Below, piece by piece: positions 1-6,145 of a stretch of DNA of 42,016 nucleotides. The DNA is from a virus. The first letter of the stretch is position 1; each line of letters opens with the position of its first letter. The translations under genes and the position numbers were made by a program. Location: IMG/VR virus record IMGVR_UViG_3300042446_001218, positions 1 to 42,016 of that record; one strand, given 5' to 3'. The notes under the pieces are model-generated. The model did not search any database. It was given only the letters and a program-made list of their open reading frames with translations, and was not told where the DNA came from.

Positions 1-508
1 TCTTCTCTTCCGAGAAGACGTTAATCCCCATAAAGGTAGGATAACCTGCAGTTTCATGGCGGGTGATGAGCACAGGACGATGATGCATCGCCTGAAGCTT
101 TTCGCCCTTACGCACAGAGAAACTATGACACGTCTCTCCGGTTTCTTCGTCCTCCGCTGCGAGGATCACCCCGCGAGCAAAGATACCACCGCATGTATCG
201 AATATTACCTGCGGGTCCTTGGATCGATCGAGCCAAGAATGCTCGATTTTTCCACTGTTATTCATTGTTACGATCTTGGTGCCAATGCCATTTTTGGTTG
301 GAACTTTGATCGCAGCAATGAAGGCGGTAATGCAAGAATCTTTATGGGCAAATACCCATGAGATTCTCGCGTACGGTACTGGGTCGCCGACGCTTGAGCA
401 TCGGGCCTCAGAGACTAGCTCCAACATATTTACTTGAACACGTTGGATTTTCAATTGACTCAGGGCAGAAAACATTCCGCCCACGACTGATGTATTATGG
501 TTCTTCAT
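1..508 (-). CDS. Hypothetical protein, 3' end beyond window
   Basis: The minus strand is open from an ATG at 508-506 to the left edge, giving 169 codons beginning MKNHNTSVVGGMFSALSQLK, with no stop inside the window. I do not recognise the family. The part seen is a mixed alpha/beta soluble protein with no evident membrane segment. Codon use is visibly more GC-rich than in the neighbours. The gene starts just after the terminator of the ubiquitin-like operon and just downstream of a promoter-like element (529-565), so it probably heads its own transcription unit. The promoter and distinct codon use would fit a highly expressed gene or one acquired by transfer; I cannot separate these. Plus-strand reading frames here are shadows of this gene. 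Confidence 0.75.
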   Translation of the reverse strand, partial: MKNHNTSVVGGMFSALSQLKIQRVQVNMLELVSEARCSSVGDPVPYARISWVFAHKDSCITAFIAAIKVPTKNGIGTKIVTMNNSGKIEHSWLDRSKDPQVIFDTCGGIFARGVILAAEDEETGETCHSFSVRKGEKLQAMHHRPVLITRHETAGYPTFMGINVFSEEK

Positions 509-528
509 AATTAAATACTACTTGGTAG

Positions 529-565
529 CATTATTATATAACGCAAAACGCTTAGTTTTTGCCAT
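529..565 (-). promoter_or_regulatory. Promoter-like element, copy 1
   Basis: Read on the minus strand, this 37-nt block begins ATGGCAAAAAC and continues with GTTTTGCGTTATATA. A near-identical block lies at 5594-5630. It sits between the terminator at 568-600 and the start of the gene at 508, where a promoter is expected, and includes a TATAAT-like hexamer. I do not see a matching -35 hexamer at the usual spacing, so a phage-specific promoter or regulator site is possible. Confidence 0.55.
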
Positions 566-567
566 GT

Positions 568-600
568 AAAAAAAAGGGCCCAGATTTCTCTGGACCCTTT
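568..600 (-). terminator. Intrinsic terminator of the ubiquitin-like operon
   Basis: On the minus strand a 12-bp stem (AAAGGGTCCAGA paired with TCTGGGCCCTTT, one G-U pair) closes a GAAA tetraloop and runs into an eight-base U tract. It begins five bases past the stop of the JAMM protease gene. This is a textbook factor-independent terminator and marks the end of the operon. Confidence 0.93.
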
Positions 601-604
601 AGAA

Positions 605-1909
605 TTACTTAGTCATCTCTTCGATAAAGAGTACATTAAACAATCTTGCAAAGTGTCCTGCTAATGCAAATGCATGAGAGGAGTTTGCATTCTCAGTCTT
701 GAGCCCTAATTGTTTCCACGCATTATTCCACGCCACATTATCGTTTTCGATAGCGCGGATTAGTGTTCTAATACTTGGATTATTCATAGACTCCTTACCA
801 TACTTGAGATTAAAGTCCTGAAGCAATTTATTATTTTTCTCAATAATTTCAAGATCACTGAGAGATTCAATTAGATCTCTAGATGAGAAATTTTGAAGCT
901 TAGGAATTTTATTACGAGCAGTAGCCACGATAATAAATGCTGCCATCAGCCCCATATGAAACTGATTGCGTAAAGCATTTATTACATTATTCTGTTGCCC
1001 AGCGTTCGTCTGATTCCCCCCAGTCGAGGGATAGTGACCGCTTTGAGTTACAGTTCCCACGCTTGGAGGTAACCCCCCTGTGCCTCCCATTCCCAGATTT
1101 CTTCCCACCCAGTATTGGGTGGGCTGGTACTTTTTTTCAGTTACACGAGCCTTCCACTCATCGGGGAATGGAAGTTCTACGTCAAAACCAATACCAGTAA
1201 TATACCGCTTCATTGCTGCGTCGATATATTCCTTTGGCATCTCTTTAAAGTGAGCATCGAGATGGGGAACCTCGATGAACGATAAGATAGAGATAGGAGC
1301 AAGATCCATCATTTTCTTTAGGATCTTAGCTTCTGAGGGAAATGGCTTACCAGGCTCAATAAGGCTCATATCTCCATTGAAGATAGCACTTACACGAGCA
1401 TGAATAGACATATCCTTCTGACCAAGATTACCCAGTGTGAAATGGATACCTTGCTGATTTTCCTCGTCATGCTTATCTGTGCCTGATTGAAACGCAGAAG
1501 TATTAACGTGGTTGTGAGTAGTACCATGGAACCCACCAATATCAATCCCGTGCTGCTCTTCGAGACTGCGTAGAAGTTCTTGGTTCTCTGGTGTCTGAAG
1601 ATCAATCTTAATTGTCATTCCGCTCACCGTCTGATGGAATGGCAAAGTAATGAATTGCTTATCTTTAGTAATGAAGTGACTAAGATGAGTCTCCTGCTTA
1701 AATGTCTTGTAAGACCAGCGATGAAAACCAACGACTTGAAGCCATTGTTCATATGGAAACTTAGGAATGTCACTTAGTAGTCCTGGAGCAGAAACTCTTT
1801 CAATTTGCAAACGTTGAGCGATCTCATTAGGATCAGCAATTTCGCTTACAGAGAAGAATGAGTTCTTTCTCATGGATACAATTTGTCCTGCGTCAGTAAT
1901 TGCAATCAT
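605..1909 (-). CDS. JAMM/JAB-family metalloprotease (PRTRC-A/deubiquitinase-like)
   Basis: This 434-residue protein carries a complete JAMM zinc motif: H132-x-H134 followed by seven residues, S142, two residues and D145 (HNHVNTSAFQSGTD). The following GIHFTLG and SIHARV strands resemble the segment after the motif in JAB proteins of PRTRC-type cassettes. JAB enzymes cleave isopeptide or peptide bonds after ubiquitin-like domains; here the likely role is to process the tandem Ubl or remove it from targets. The metalloprotease core occupies roughly residues 50-180. A Gly/Asn/Gln-rich linker (about 272-310) leads to a helical C-terminal domain I do not recognise. The catalytic Glu upstream cannot be assigned with certainty. 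The start overlaps the preceding gene's stop as ATGA, and a strong terminator follows. The motif is certain; substrate and role are inferred. Confidence 0.85.
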   Translation of the reverse strand: MIAITDAGQIVSMRKNSFFSVSEIADPNEIAQRLQIERVSAPGLLSDIPKFPYEQWLQVVGFHRWSYKTFKQETHLSHFITKDKQFITLPFHQTVSGMTIKIDLQTPENQELLRSLEEQHGIDIGGFHGTTHNHVNTSAFQSGTDKHDEENQQGIHFTLGNLGQKDMSIHARVSAIFNGDMSLIEPGKPFPSEAKILKKMMDLAPISILSFIEVPHLDAHFKEMPKEYIDAAMKRYITGIGFDVELPFPDEWKARVTEKKYQPTQYWVGRNLGMGGTGGLPPSVGTVTQSGHYPSTGGNQTNAGQQNNVINALRNQFHMGLMAAFIIVATARNKIPKLQNFSSRDLIESLSDLEIIEKNNKLLQDFNLKYGKESMNNPSIRTLIRAIENDNVAWNNAWKQLGLKTENANSSHAFALAGHFARLFNVLFIEEMTK

Positions 1910-2826
1910 GGAATTTCGATAATATAGATATCAGAGTTGTTTGTTGGTTCTTTAGCGAAATCGCTTTCTTTAGGTACATATGTAAGTTTATCTTCAACCT
2001 CACGGAAAGATTCCATGCGCGTTGCGAAATCTACGTCAGTAAGACCTGTATCGTAAATATCAATTGCTCTGTCCATAACACCAATACTGATCTTCTTATT
2101 ACTAAGTAGATCATCGACAATTACTTCAGGATTTGCGGATTTACCAGAAATAACTGTAGGAACTTCCGCTTCTGTAATATCCCATGATTCAATAGGAGCA
2201 CGGAGACAGTAGTTTACAGATTCAGTAAAACGCTCTTTGAGTGTAGTATCATTTACCGCATAGAAACCATGTACAGCAACTGCATATTGACCTGGAAGCA
2301 ATAATCCCTTAGTAACCATAGAACGACTACGCTCTACAGTTCCCATAAACGCACGGAAGAAGTGATGTCCCTGGGCTTGTACCAATGGCATAATGTTTAC
2401 AACAATGTAACCAGTCTTTCCATCAAGCTTGGCAACATTATTTTTGTAAACAGAAGTCATATGAGAGAACCCGAGGTATGGTGTTTCTCCATCAATATTG
2501 ATAACAAGCTTCCTAGATACATTCGAACATGGTAGTGTTACGGTAATGTTATTCTTAAGAGTTGCATCAAGATACTTCTTGTAAACGCCTACTATAAATT
2601 GCGGAATAGTAATACCGCCATTTGTAATCTTTTGAACTTCTCTTTCAATATAAATATCTTTAACACAGTCAGGTCTAGTTGAGCTAGAGAAGAAGTCATT
2701 ATCGTATAGACGATTAAGCGTACGTGTAGAAGTAGCTCCTACAAGTAGATTTTTAACTTCTTGAATCTTAGCCTCAAGAGGAGTACCTTCGATCAAATTT
2801 TGAGGTGGAGCGGTTTGTTCAGACAT
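1906..2826 (-). CDS. Unknown 306-residue protein of the ubiquitin-like operon
   Basis: I do not recognise this family. The protein is soluble, with a helical N-terminus (about residues 10-75), a beta-rich centre containing VTLPCSN and KLVINIDGETPYLGF, and an acidic C-terminal third. No signal peptide, membrane segment or nucleotide-binding loop is visible. It is locked between the E1-like gene (8-base overlap) and the JAMM protease gene (4-base overlap), so it is almost certainly co-translated with them and should act in the same pathway. It could be a target adaptor, an accessory conjugation factor or the substrate; the sequence does not decide. Its Cys residues, for example in TLPCSN and VNYCLRAP, are possible thioester sites but fit no known motif. 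Confidence 0.85.
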   Translation of the reverse strand: MSEQTAPPQNLIEGTPLEAKIQEVKNLLVGATSTRTLNRLYDNDFFSSSTRPDCVKDIYIEREVQKITNGGITIPQFIVGVYKKYLDATLKNNITVTLPCSNVSRKLVINIDGETPYLGFSHMTSVYKNNVAKLDGKTGYIVVNIMPLVQAQGHHFFRAFMGTVERSRSMVTKGLLLPGQYAVAVHGFYAVNDTTLKERFTESVNYCLRAPIESWDITEAEVPTVISGKSANPEVIVDDLLSNKKISIGVMDRAIDIYDTGLTDVDFATRMESFREVEDKLTYVPKESDFAKEPTNNSDIYIIEIP

Positions 2827-3505
2827 CTGTAGATTGTGAGTCTTGCTCTAGTTGATAAAATGTTTTTGTAAAAATTGTATTATTATTTCCAATTACTTTA
2901 GCCGTAACATGTTCCTCGTGCTCAAACGAAGTATTCATTAGACTATGTAGAATTGCCAATACAAAACCAGCGGCTACTGTATTTGCTAAAGCTGTTTGCA
3001 CATTTGCTTCAGCAGATTCACCAATCTCACCAGTACAAGCTCTCGATGGGTCCCGACCATCTGGCTTAATATTAGCGTAAACAAATGGATCCAGTAGACT
3101 GTCTTTGAATTTAGGCAGATATAAATATGCTTGAGGATCATACTCCTCATTCATACCCATGATCATAGGAACATAGAGCTGATCACTGAATTGCTTTGCA
3201 GTGATTCTAGCGTCATTGTTATCCACAGCTACAATGAGAAGATCACCTTCGCAGATGGATTTCTCGTTGAGATATGTTGGATCAAAGGTAACTTCATTCT
3301 TTGCCCAGGGTTCTACAGTTTCTGCAATAACCTCGGCTTTATTTTTACCAATGTTACCATTGGCGTAGTGCTGTCGTGTAATATTCTTCTCCTCATATTT
3401 GTCTCCGTCGAAAATATGAACAGGTGCGATGTTGGTTAGGGCGTGAACAAGGTGAGTCGTAAGACCCCCTGCGCCGATCAAAATAATGCGTTTCGGTTTC
3501 ATCAT
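2819..3505 (-). CDS. E1/ThiF/MoeB-like Ubl-activating enzyme
   Basis: This 228-residue Rossmann-fold protein has the E1-superfamily signature: nucleotide-binding loop GAGG (residues 11-14) after a beta strand, an acidic pair in FDGDKYEEKNITRQ (D33, D35, N41, R44, Q45), the G-K-x-K segment at 53-56, and VAVDNNDAR (D95, R100). Family members adenylate the C-terminus of ubiquitin-like or ThiS/MoaD proteins, usually passing it to a Cys. C157 in RACTGE is the candidate. The protein is compact, with no rhodanese or extra domains, like the ThiF of PRTRC cassettes. Two Met codons stand at the start; the first overlaps the stop of the upstream 35-residue ORF (ATGA). The neighbours supply a Ubl, an E2-like protein and a JAMM protease, which supports protein conjugation over cofactor sulfuration. 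Confidence 0.88.
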   Translation of the reverse strand: MMKPKRIILIGAGGLTTHLVHALTNIAPVHIFDGDKYEEKNITRQHYANGNIGKNKAEVIAETVEPWAKNEVTFDPTYLNEKSICEGDLLIVAVDNNDARITAKQFSDQLYVPMIMGMNEEYDPQAYLYLPKFKDSLLDPFVYANIKPDGRDPSRACTGEIGESAEANVQTALANTVAAGFVLAILHSLMNTSFEHEEHVTAKVIGNNNTIFTKTFYQLEQDSQSTDV

Positions 3506-3609
3506 TTTTTAATTTTGCGTGTTATGATATCCATCAATCTACCACTAATGGCATTTGAGGATGTACTATTCCTGACCAGGGCTTTAGCCTTTTCGATTAC
3601 TTGTTTCAT
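3502..3609 (-). CDS. Small basic 35-residue protein, coupled micro-gene
   Basis: A 36-codon ORF (MKQVIEKAKALVRNSTSSNA..., ending TRKIKK) fills the gap between the E2-like and E1-like genes. Its ATG overlaps the upstream TGA (ATGA at 3609-3606), and its own TGA overlaps the ATG of the E1-like gene (ATGA at 3505-3502). Two exact coupling overlaps are hard to explain by chance and argue that it is translated. The peptide is basic, has two amphipathic helical segments and lacks Cys. I do not recognise it; an accessory subunit that bridges E1 and E2 is only a guess. It may also serve mainly to couple translation. Confidence 0.7.
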   Translation of the reverse strand: MKQVIEKAKALVRNSTSSNAISGRLMDIITRKIKK

Positions 3610-4511
3610 TCGTTAAACTTTACGAGGTCGTCCCAGATTGGAGGCAGGGACATGTTTACTAAATTTGCTTCAAAATTTTGACCTGGCACTAATTTAAATA
3701 GTGGCATAGTTTTCTGATCAGCACCGCCAAGATACTCAGCATATACTTCATTCATATTCTCTTTCTCTAGGTCTGAATTAGAGGGTGCATGTACGAGGTC
3801 ATGGAACAAAGCACTAGGGCTCTGATTAAATGGATTTCTACGAAGAGCTACAGAAGAGGTATTTGAAAAACACCAGTCACCATGATCGTGCATGTTGTGA
3901 ACAGGAAGCTTGTATAGCTTTGGTATCTTGTCCAGAACAACACCGACAGTACTAAGTTTAACACTAATACCATCTTGATCGAAGTTAAGTTTGGTTCCAT
4001 TCTCATGCTTGAAACGTACAATATTTAGAAAGCCAGACCAACCGAAGTCAGAGGCCTTCAAGCAACATTCCACATTAGGCAGAACTCCAGTCTTTGGAAC
4101 AGCATCTCCGTATTTAATAATATCTCCTCGATTACCGGATCTCGTAAGTTCATCTACGTATGCTCTACCAGTCAATAATTTGAATTTAACTTGTCCGTCT
4201 CCAATTACTGGATACACGCACTCATTAAGGAAAAGATAATTAGTAAGGGTATAAACACTAACGATGTTTTGCGAAAAGCGCCACATCGAAGTCTGGTACT
4301 TAATATGTTCTGTAAGAATATCAGGACCTGGCATCTGACCACGCATTCTAGAAATAAATGTCGGCTCTCCAGAGAAAATATCATCAGGGGTGATAGTTTC
4401 TGGATTCTCCATAGTCAGGGTAAAGACTTTTGGACCATCAGGAGTTGGTAATATAATTGCGCCTCTAACTGGAATGCTATCGGCGGTTGGTGTGATTGGT
4501 GTTGTTGACAT
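3606..4511 (-). CDS. E2-like protein resembling PRTRC-B
   Basis: This 301-residue protein contains LPVHNMHDHGDWCFSN (residues about 202-217, Cys at 214). That resembles the catalytic stretch of the PRTRC-B family, where a Pro/Asn-containing strand leads through an acidic-Gly turn to a Cys. PRTRC-B proteins have been proposed to be E2-like conjugating proteins. A later HDLVHAPSN segment (about 227-235) is in the right place for the family's second conserved block. C149/C150 in NVECC are alternative reactive cysteines. It follows the Ubl gene after a hairpin terminator and is followed by the coupled micro-gene and E1. The assignment rests on motif resemblance plus context, so it is less sure than E1 or JAMM. 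No SD is present before the ATG. Confidence 0.6.
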   Translation of the reverse strand: MSTTPITPTADSIPVRGAIILPTPDGPKVFTLTMENPETITPDDIFSGEPTFISRMRGQMPGPDILTEHIKYQTSMWRFSQNIVSVYTLTNYLFLNECVYPVIGDGQVKFKLLTGRAYVDELTRSGNRGDIIKYGDAVPKTGVLPNVECCLKASDFGWSGFLNIVRFKHENGTKLNFDQDGISVKLSTVGVVLDKIPKLYKLPVHNMHDHGDWCFSNTSSVALRRNPFNQSPSALFHDLVHAPSNSDLEKENMNEVYAEYLGGADQKTMPLFKLVPGQNFEANLVNMSLPPIWDDLVKFNE

Positions 4512-4520
4512 AGAGGTAAT

Positions 4521-4557
4521 AAAATGAAAACCAGTGGGCGGATATACCGCCCACTGG
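4521..4557 (-). terminator. Intra-operon hairpin terminator between Ubl and E2-like genes
   Basis: On the minus strand CCAGTGGGCGG pairs perfectly with CCGCCCACTGG around a TATAT loop, and is followed by TTTTCATTTTATT. This is an 11-bp GC-rich stem with a U-rich tail. It lies after the Ubl stop and before the E2-like start, so partial termination here would leave the Ubl more abundant than its enzymes. Confidence 0.8.
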
Positions 4558-4584
4558 TGCGAATAATTAGTTAACTATATGCAG

Positions 4585-5022
4585 TTACGCAGCCTTTTGT
4601 GAAGTGGCTTGAGAGAACTCAATCACGTCACCAGCGCTAAGCGTAGCTTCGTTGGATTTGGAACCACCGTTGACTTTTACAACAGTGTTTGCACCCAAAC
4701 CAAGGGCAGCACGGTAGTCAGCATCTGCGAGAAGCTGGCTAGCGGTCTTTGCCGAATCAAGGGAGAAAGCTTGAGTCTGGCCATTAGCACGAACGCTGAT
4801 GGTGTAGACTGCAGCTTTTTGACTAGTTGCTTGGTAGAACTCTACCACGTCGTTATGCTGCAAGACATAGCTGTCTGCAGCCTCCGTACCGTTAACGCGA
4901 ACTTTGGTGTTAGCGTTGACGCCATATGCGGGGCCGTGGCTGGATTTGAAGCTAGCGACGGTTGGAGGAGTGGTGATAACTGCGGATTGAGTGGCACCAT
5001 TAGCTTTAACTTGAACGATCAT
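4585..5022 (-). CDS. Tandem ubiquitin-like (ThiS/MoaD/PRTRC-C-type beta-grasp) protein
   Basis: The 145-residue protein is an internal duplication: residues 1-71 and 72-145 each run from a strand (VQVKANG; ISVRANG) through a helix and a V-x-VNG turn to a final strand (NDVVEFYQATSQKAA; GDVIEFSQATSQKAA). That order and the V-x-VNG...GD-V-E-F pattern match the ThiS/MoaD beta-grasp. Both halves end in the identical ATSQKAA. From memory, PRTRC-C proteins end in a comparable F-x-R-A-x-G-x-K-G tail. The final AA is the C-terminus of the protein, so it needs no trimming; the inner copy would need cleavage after A71, a job for the neighbouring JAMM protease. The usual Gly-Gly is replaced by Ala-Ala. 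An E1-like and an E2-like gene follow. Fold and duplication are clear; the conjugation role is inferred. Confidence 0.8.
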   Translation of the reverse strand: MIVQVKANGATQSAVITTPPTVASFKSSHGPAYGVNANTKVRVNGTEAADSYVLQHNDVVEFYQATSQKAAVYTISVRANGQTQAFSLDSAKTASQLLADADYRAALGLGANTVVKVNGGSKSNEATLSAGDVIEFSQATSQKAA

Positions 5023-5046
5023 ATAATGTATGTGTTTGTGTGTTTA

Positions 5047-5301
5047 TTAGGTCTTGATGTAGGTACACAGAAAATAGACCTGATCTCTTCGTGAACCATT
5101 TCTTGGTACTGCTGTCACAGTGACAGTAGAACCTTTTTTAATCATCTTTAGTCGCGGAACCAATTTGGAATAAGCGACTAGTTTAATTTGAACGTCTGGG
5201 GCAGTGGCTTCTGTCTTTTTCAACAAAATCCACATTTCTAAGCCGGGACCACTATTAGTAGAAAACAGAGACACCTCCAGACAAGTACCGGTGATGTCCA
5301 T
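5047..5301 (-). CDS. Small hypothetical protein, 84 aa
   Basis: Beta-rich small protein beginning MDITGTCLEVSLFS with alternating hydrophobic strands and a basic RNGSRRDQ segment near the C-terminus. The pattern could suit an OB-like or other small barrel, but I see no diagnostic motif. It is the second gene of the ubiquitin-like operon, six bases after the 68-residue gene and 24 bases before the Ubl gene. That suggests a role in, or co-regulation with, the conjugation system. Confidence 0.72.
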   Translation of the reverse strand: MDITGTCLEVSLFSTNSGPGLEMWILLKKTEATAPDVQIKLVAYSKLVPRLKMIKKGSTVTVTAVPRNGSRRDQVYFLCTYIKT

Positions 5302-5307
5302 ACTAAT

Positions 5308-5514
5308 TTAGAAATCGACTCCAGTTAGCATAATTTCATTGTCAGAAGTTATGACGGAAATAACTTCAAACTCTTCAGGATAATCATAAGCGAATTCATC
5401 ACACAAAGATTCAAGTAGTACAATGATGCTTTTTTTAGAAACACCTTTCACACTACGAATAACATATTTTGAATCGTCTACTAGATCTTCGGGAAGTTTA
5501 ATTATAGCTTGCAT
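5308..5514 (-). CDS. Small hypothetical protein, 68 aa
   Basis: First gene of the ubiquitin-like operon. It begins MQAIIKLPEDLVDDSKYVIR, has a central amphipathic helix (SKKSIIVLLESLCDEF) and ends in two strands. Overall it is acidic. A small alpha/beta regulator or a degenerate beta-grasp domain are both possible; neither is shown. It follows a 115-base leader holding a promoter-like element and an inverted repeat. The ATG has an A-rich upstream tract (AGAAAAA) and no SD. Confidence 0.7.
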   Translation of the reverse strand: MQAIIKLPEDLVDDSKYVIRSVKGVSKKSIIVLLESLCDEFAYDYPEEFEVISVITSDNEIMLTGVDF

Positions 5515-5561
5515 TTTTTCTATATATGAGGTTGAGCAGTTTCACATATAAAAGAAGTCGA

Positions 5562-5593
5562 ACCAGATATTTAGTTTAGCTAATATATCTGGT
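5562..5593. promoter_or_regulatory. Inverted repeat in the leader of the ubiquitin-like operon
   Basis: ACCAGATAT and ATATCTGGT form perfect 9-base arms, with an inner TTAG/CTAA pair, between the promoter-like element (5594-5630) and the first start codon (5514). As DNA it could be a repressor operator; as RNA it is a leader hairpin. No long U tract follows on the minus strand, which makes a strong terminator unlikely. Confidence 0.55.
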
Positions 5594-5630
5594 CAATTCT
5601 ATATAACACAAAACAGCTCGTTTTTGCCAT
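5594..5630 (-). promoter_or_regulatory. Promoter-like element, copy 2
   Basis: On the minus strand this block begins ATGGCAAAAAC and continues with GTTTTGTGTTATATA, matching the element at 529-565 at about 30 of 37 positions. It touches the stop codon of the upstream gene (5630-6109) and lies directly upstream of the ubiquitin-like operon. Two copies, each at the head of a transcription unit, support a shared phage promoter or activator site. Confidence 0.6.
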
Positions 5631-6109
5631 TATTCTACATCCGTAATAAACTCACGGATCTTATATTTCTTATTAAGAATATCTTTACCACCACGGTCAG
5701 GACCAATCTGATTTAGGAATACAACTTTACCATATTGAGTTACAGCTAGTGTACCTTTGTTCTTAAGTACCTTCACCCACTGATCTGCAGTTCCAGTTCT
5801 AATGAAACTATTTGGAGCCAGTTTCAAAACCTTCTGAATAAGTTTATTTTTGAACTCACCATAAGAAAGAGATTCAGATTTAACAGGAGCAACAGCAACT
5901 TCAGCTGGAGCAGTTGTTTCTTCTTTCACTTCTTCAACTACAGGTGCTTCTTCAACCTGCGGAGTTTCGGTAGTTTCTACAGCAGCAATTTCTTCTACTA
6001 CTGGAGTTTCAGTTACTGTAGCTTCTGCTTGAGGAGCAACTTCTACATTGGTGGTTTCTAAACTAGGAGCACTAGTTACTTGCACGTTTTCTTTTCGTTT
6101 TCTTGCCAT
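5630..6109 (-). CDS. Hypothetical protein with disordered Glu/Val/Ala/Pro-rich N-terminus, 159 aa
   Basis: After a basic start (MARKRKENVQ), residues about 10-80 are a low-complexity Glu/Val/Ala/Thr/Pro tract with repeated TPVVEE, TPQVEE and APVVEE units. The C-terminal half (from SLSYGEFKNKLIQK) looks folded, with helices followed by strands (LAVTQYGKVVFLNQIG). I do not recognise the domain. Disordered acidic N-termini occur in scaffold-like and nucleoid-type phage proteins, but nothing decides the role. It ends at the promoter-like element of the next operon. Confidence 0.78.
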   Translation of the reverse strand: MARKRKENVQVTSAPSLETTNVEVAPQAEATVTETPVVEEIAAVETTETPQVEEAPVVEEVKEETTAPAEVAVAPVKSESLSYGEFKNKLIQKVLKLAPNSFIRTGTADQWVKVLKNKGTLAVTQYGKVVFLNQIGPDRGGKDILNKKYKIREFITDVE

Positions 6110-6145
6110 ATGTTAAATATACTTTAATTTATTATTTTTTCAAGT

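Noticed and set aside
56-437. Plus-strand ORFs at the left edge (101 and 72 codons)
   Set aside because: They lie opposite the longer minus-strand frame that is open from 508 to the edge, which has a promoter-like element upstream and the same orientation as every other gene.
4585-5022. ThiS/MoaD for thiamine or molybdopterin synthesis
   Set aside because: No ThiG, MoaE or other cofactor genes are nearby, the Gly-Gly tail is absent, and an E2-like protein and a JAMM protease are present; a cofactor role is not fully excluded.
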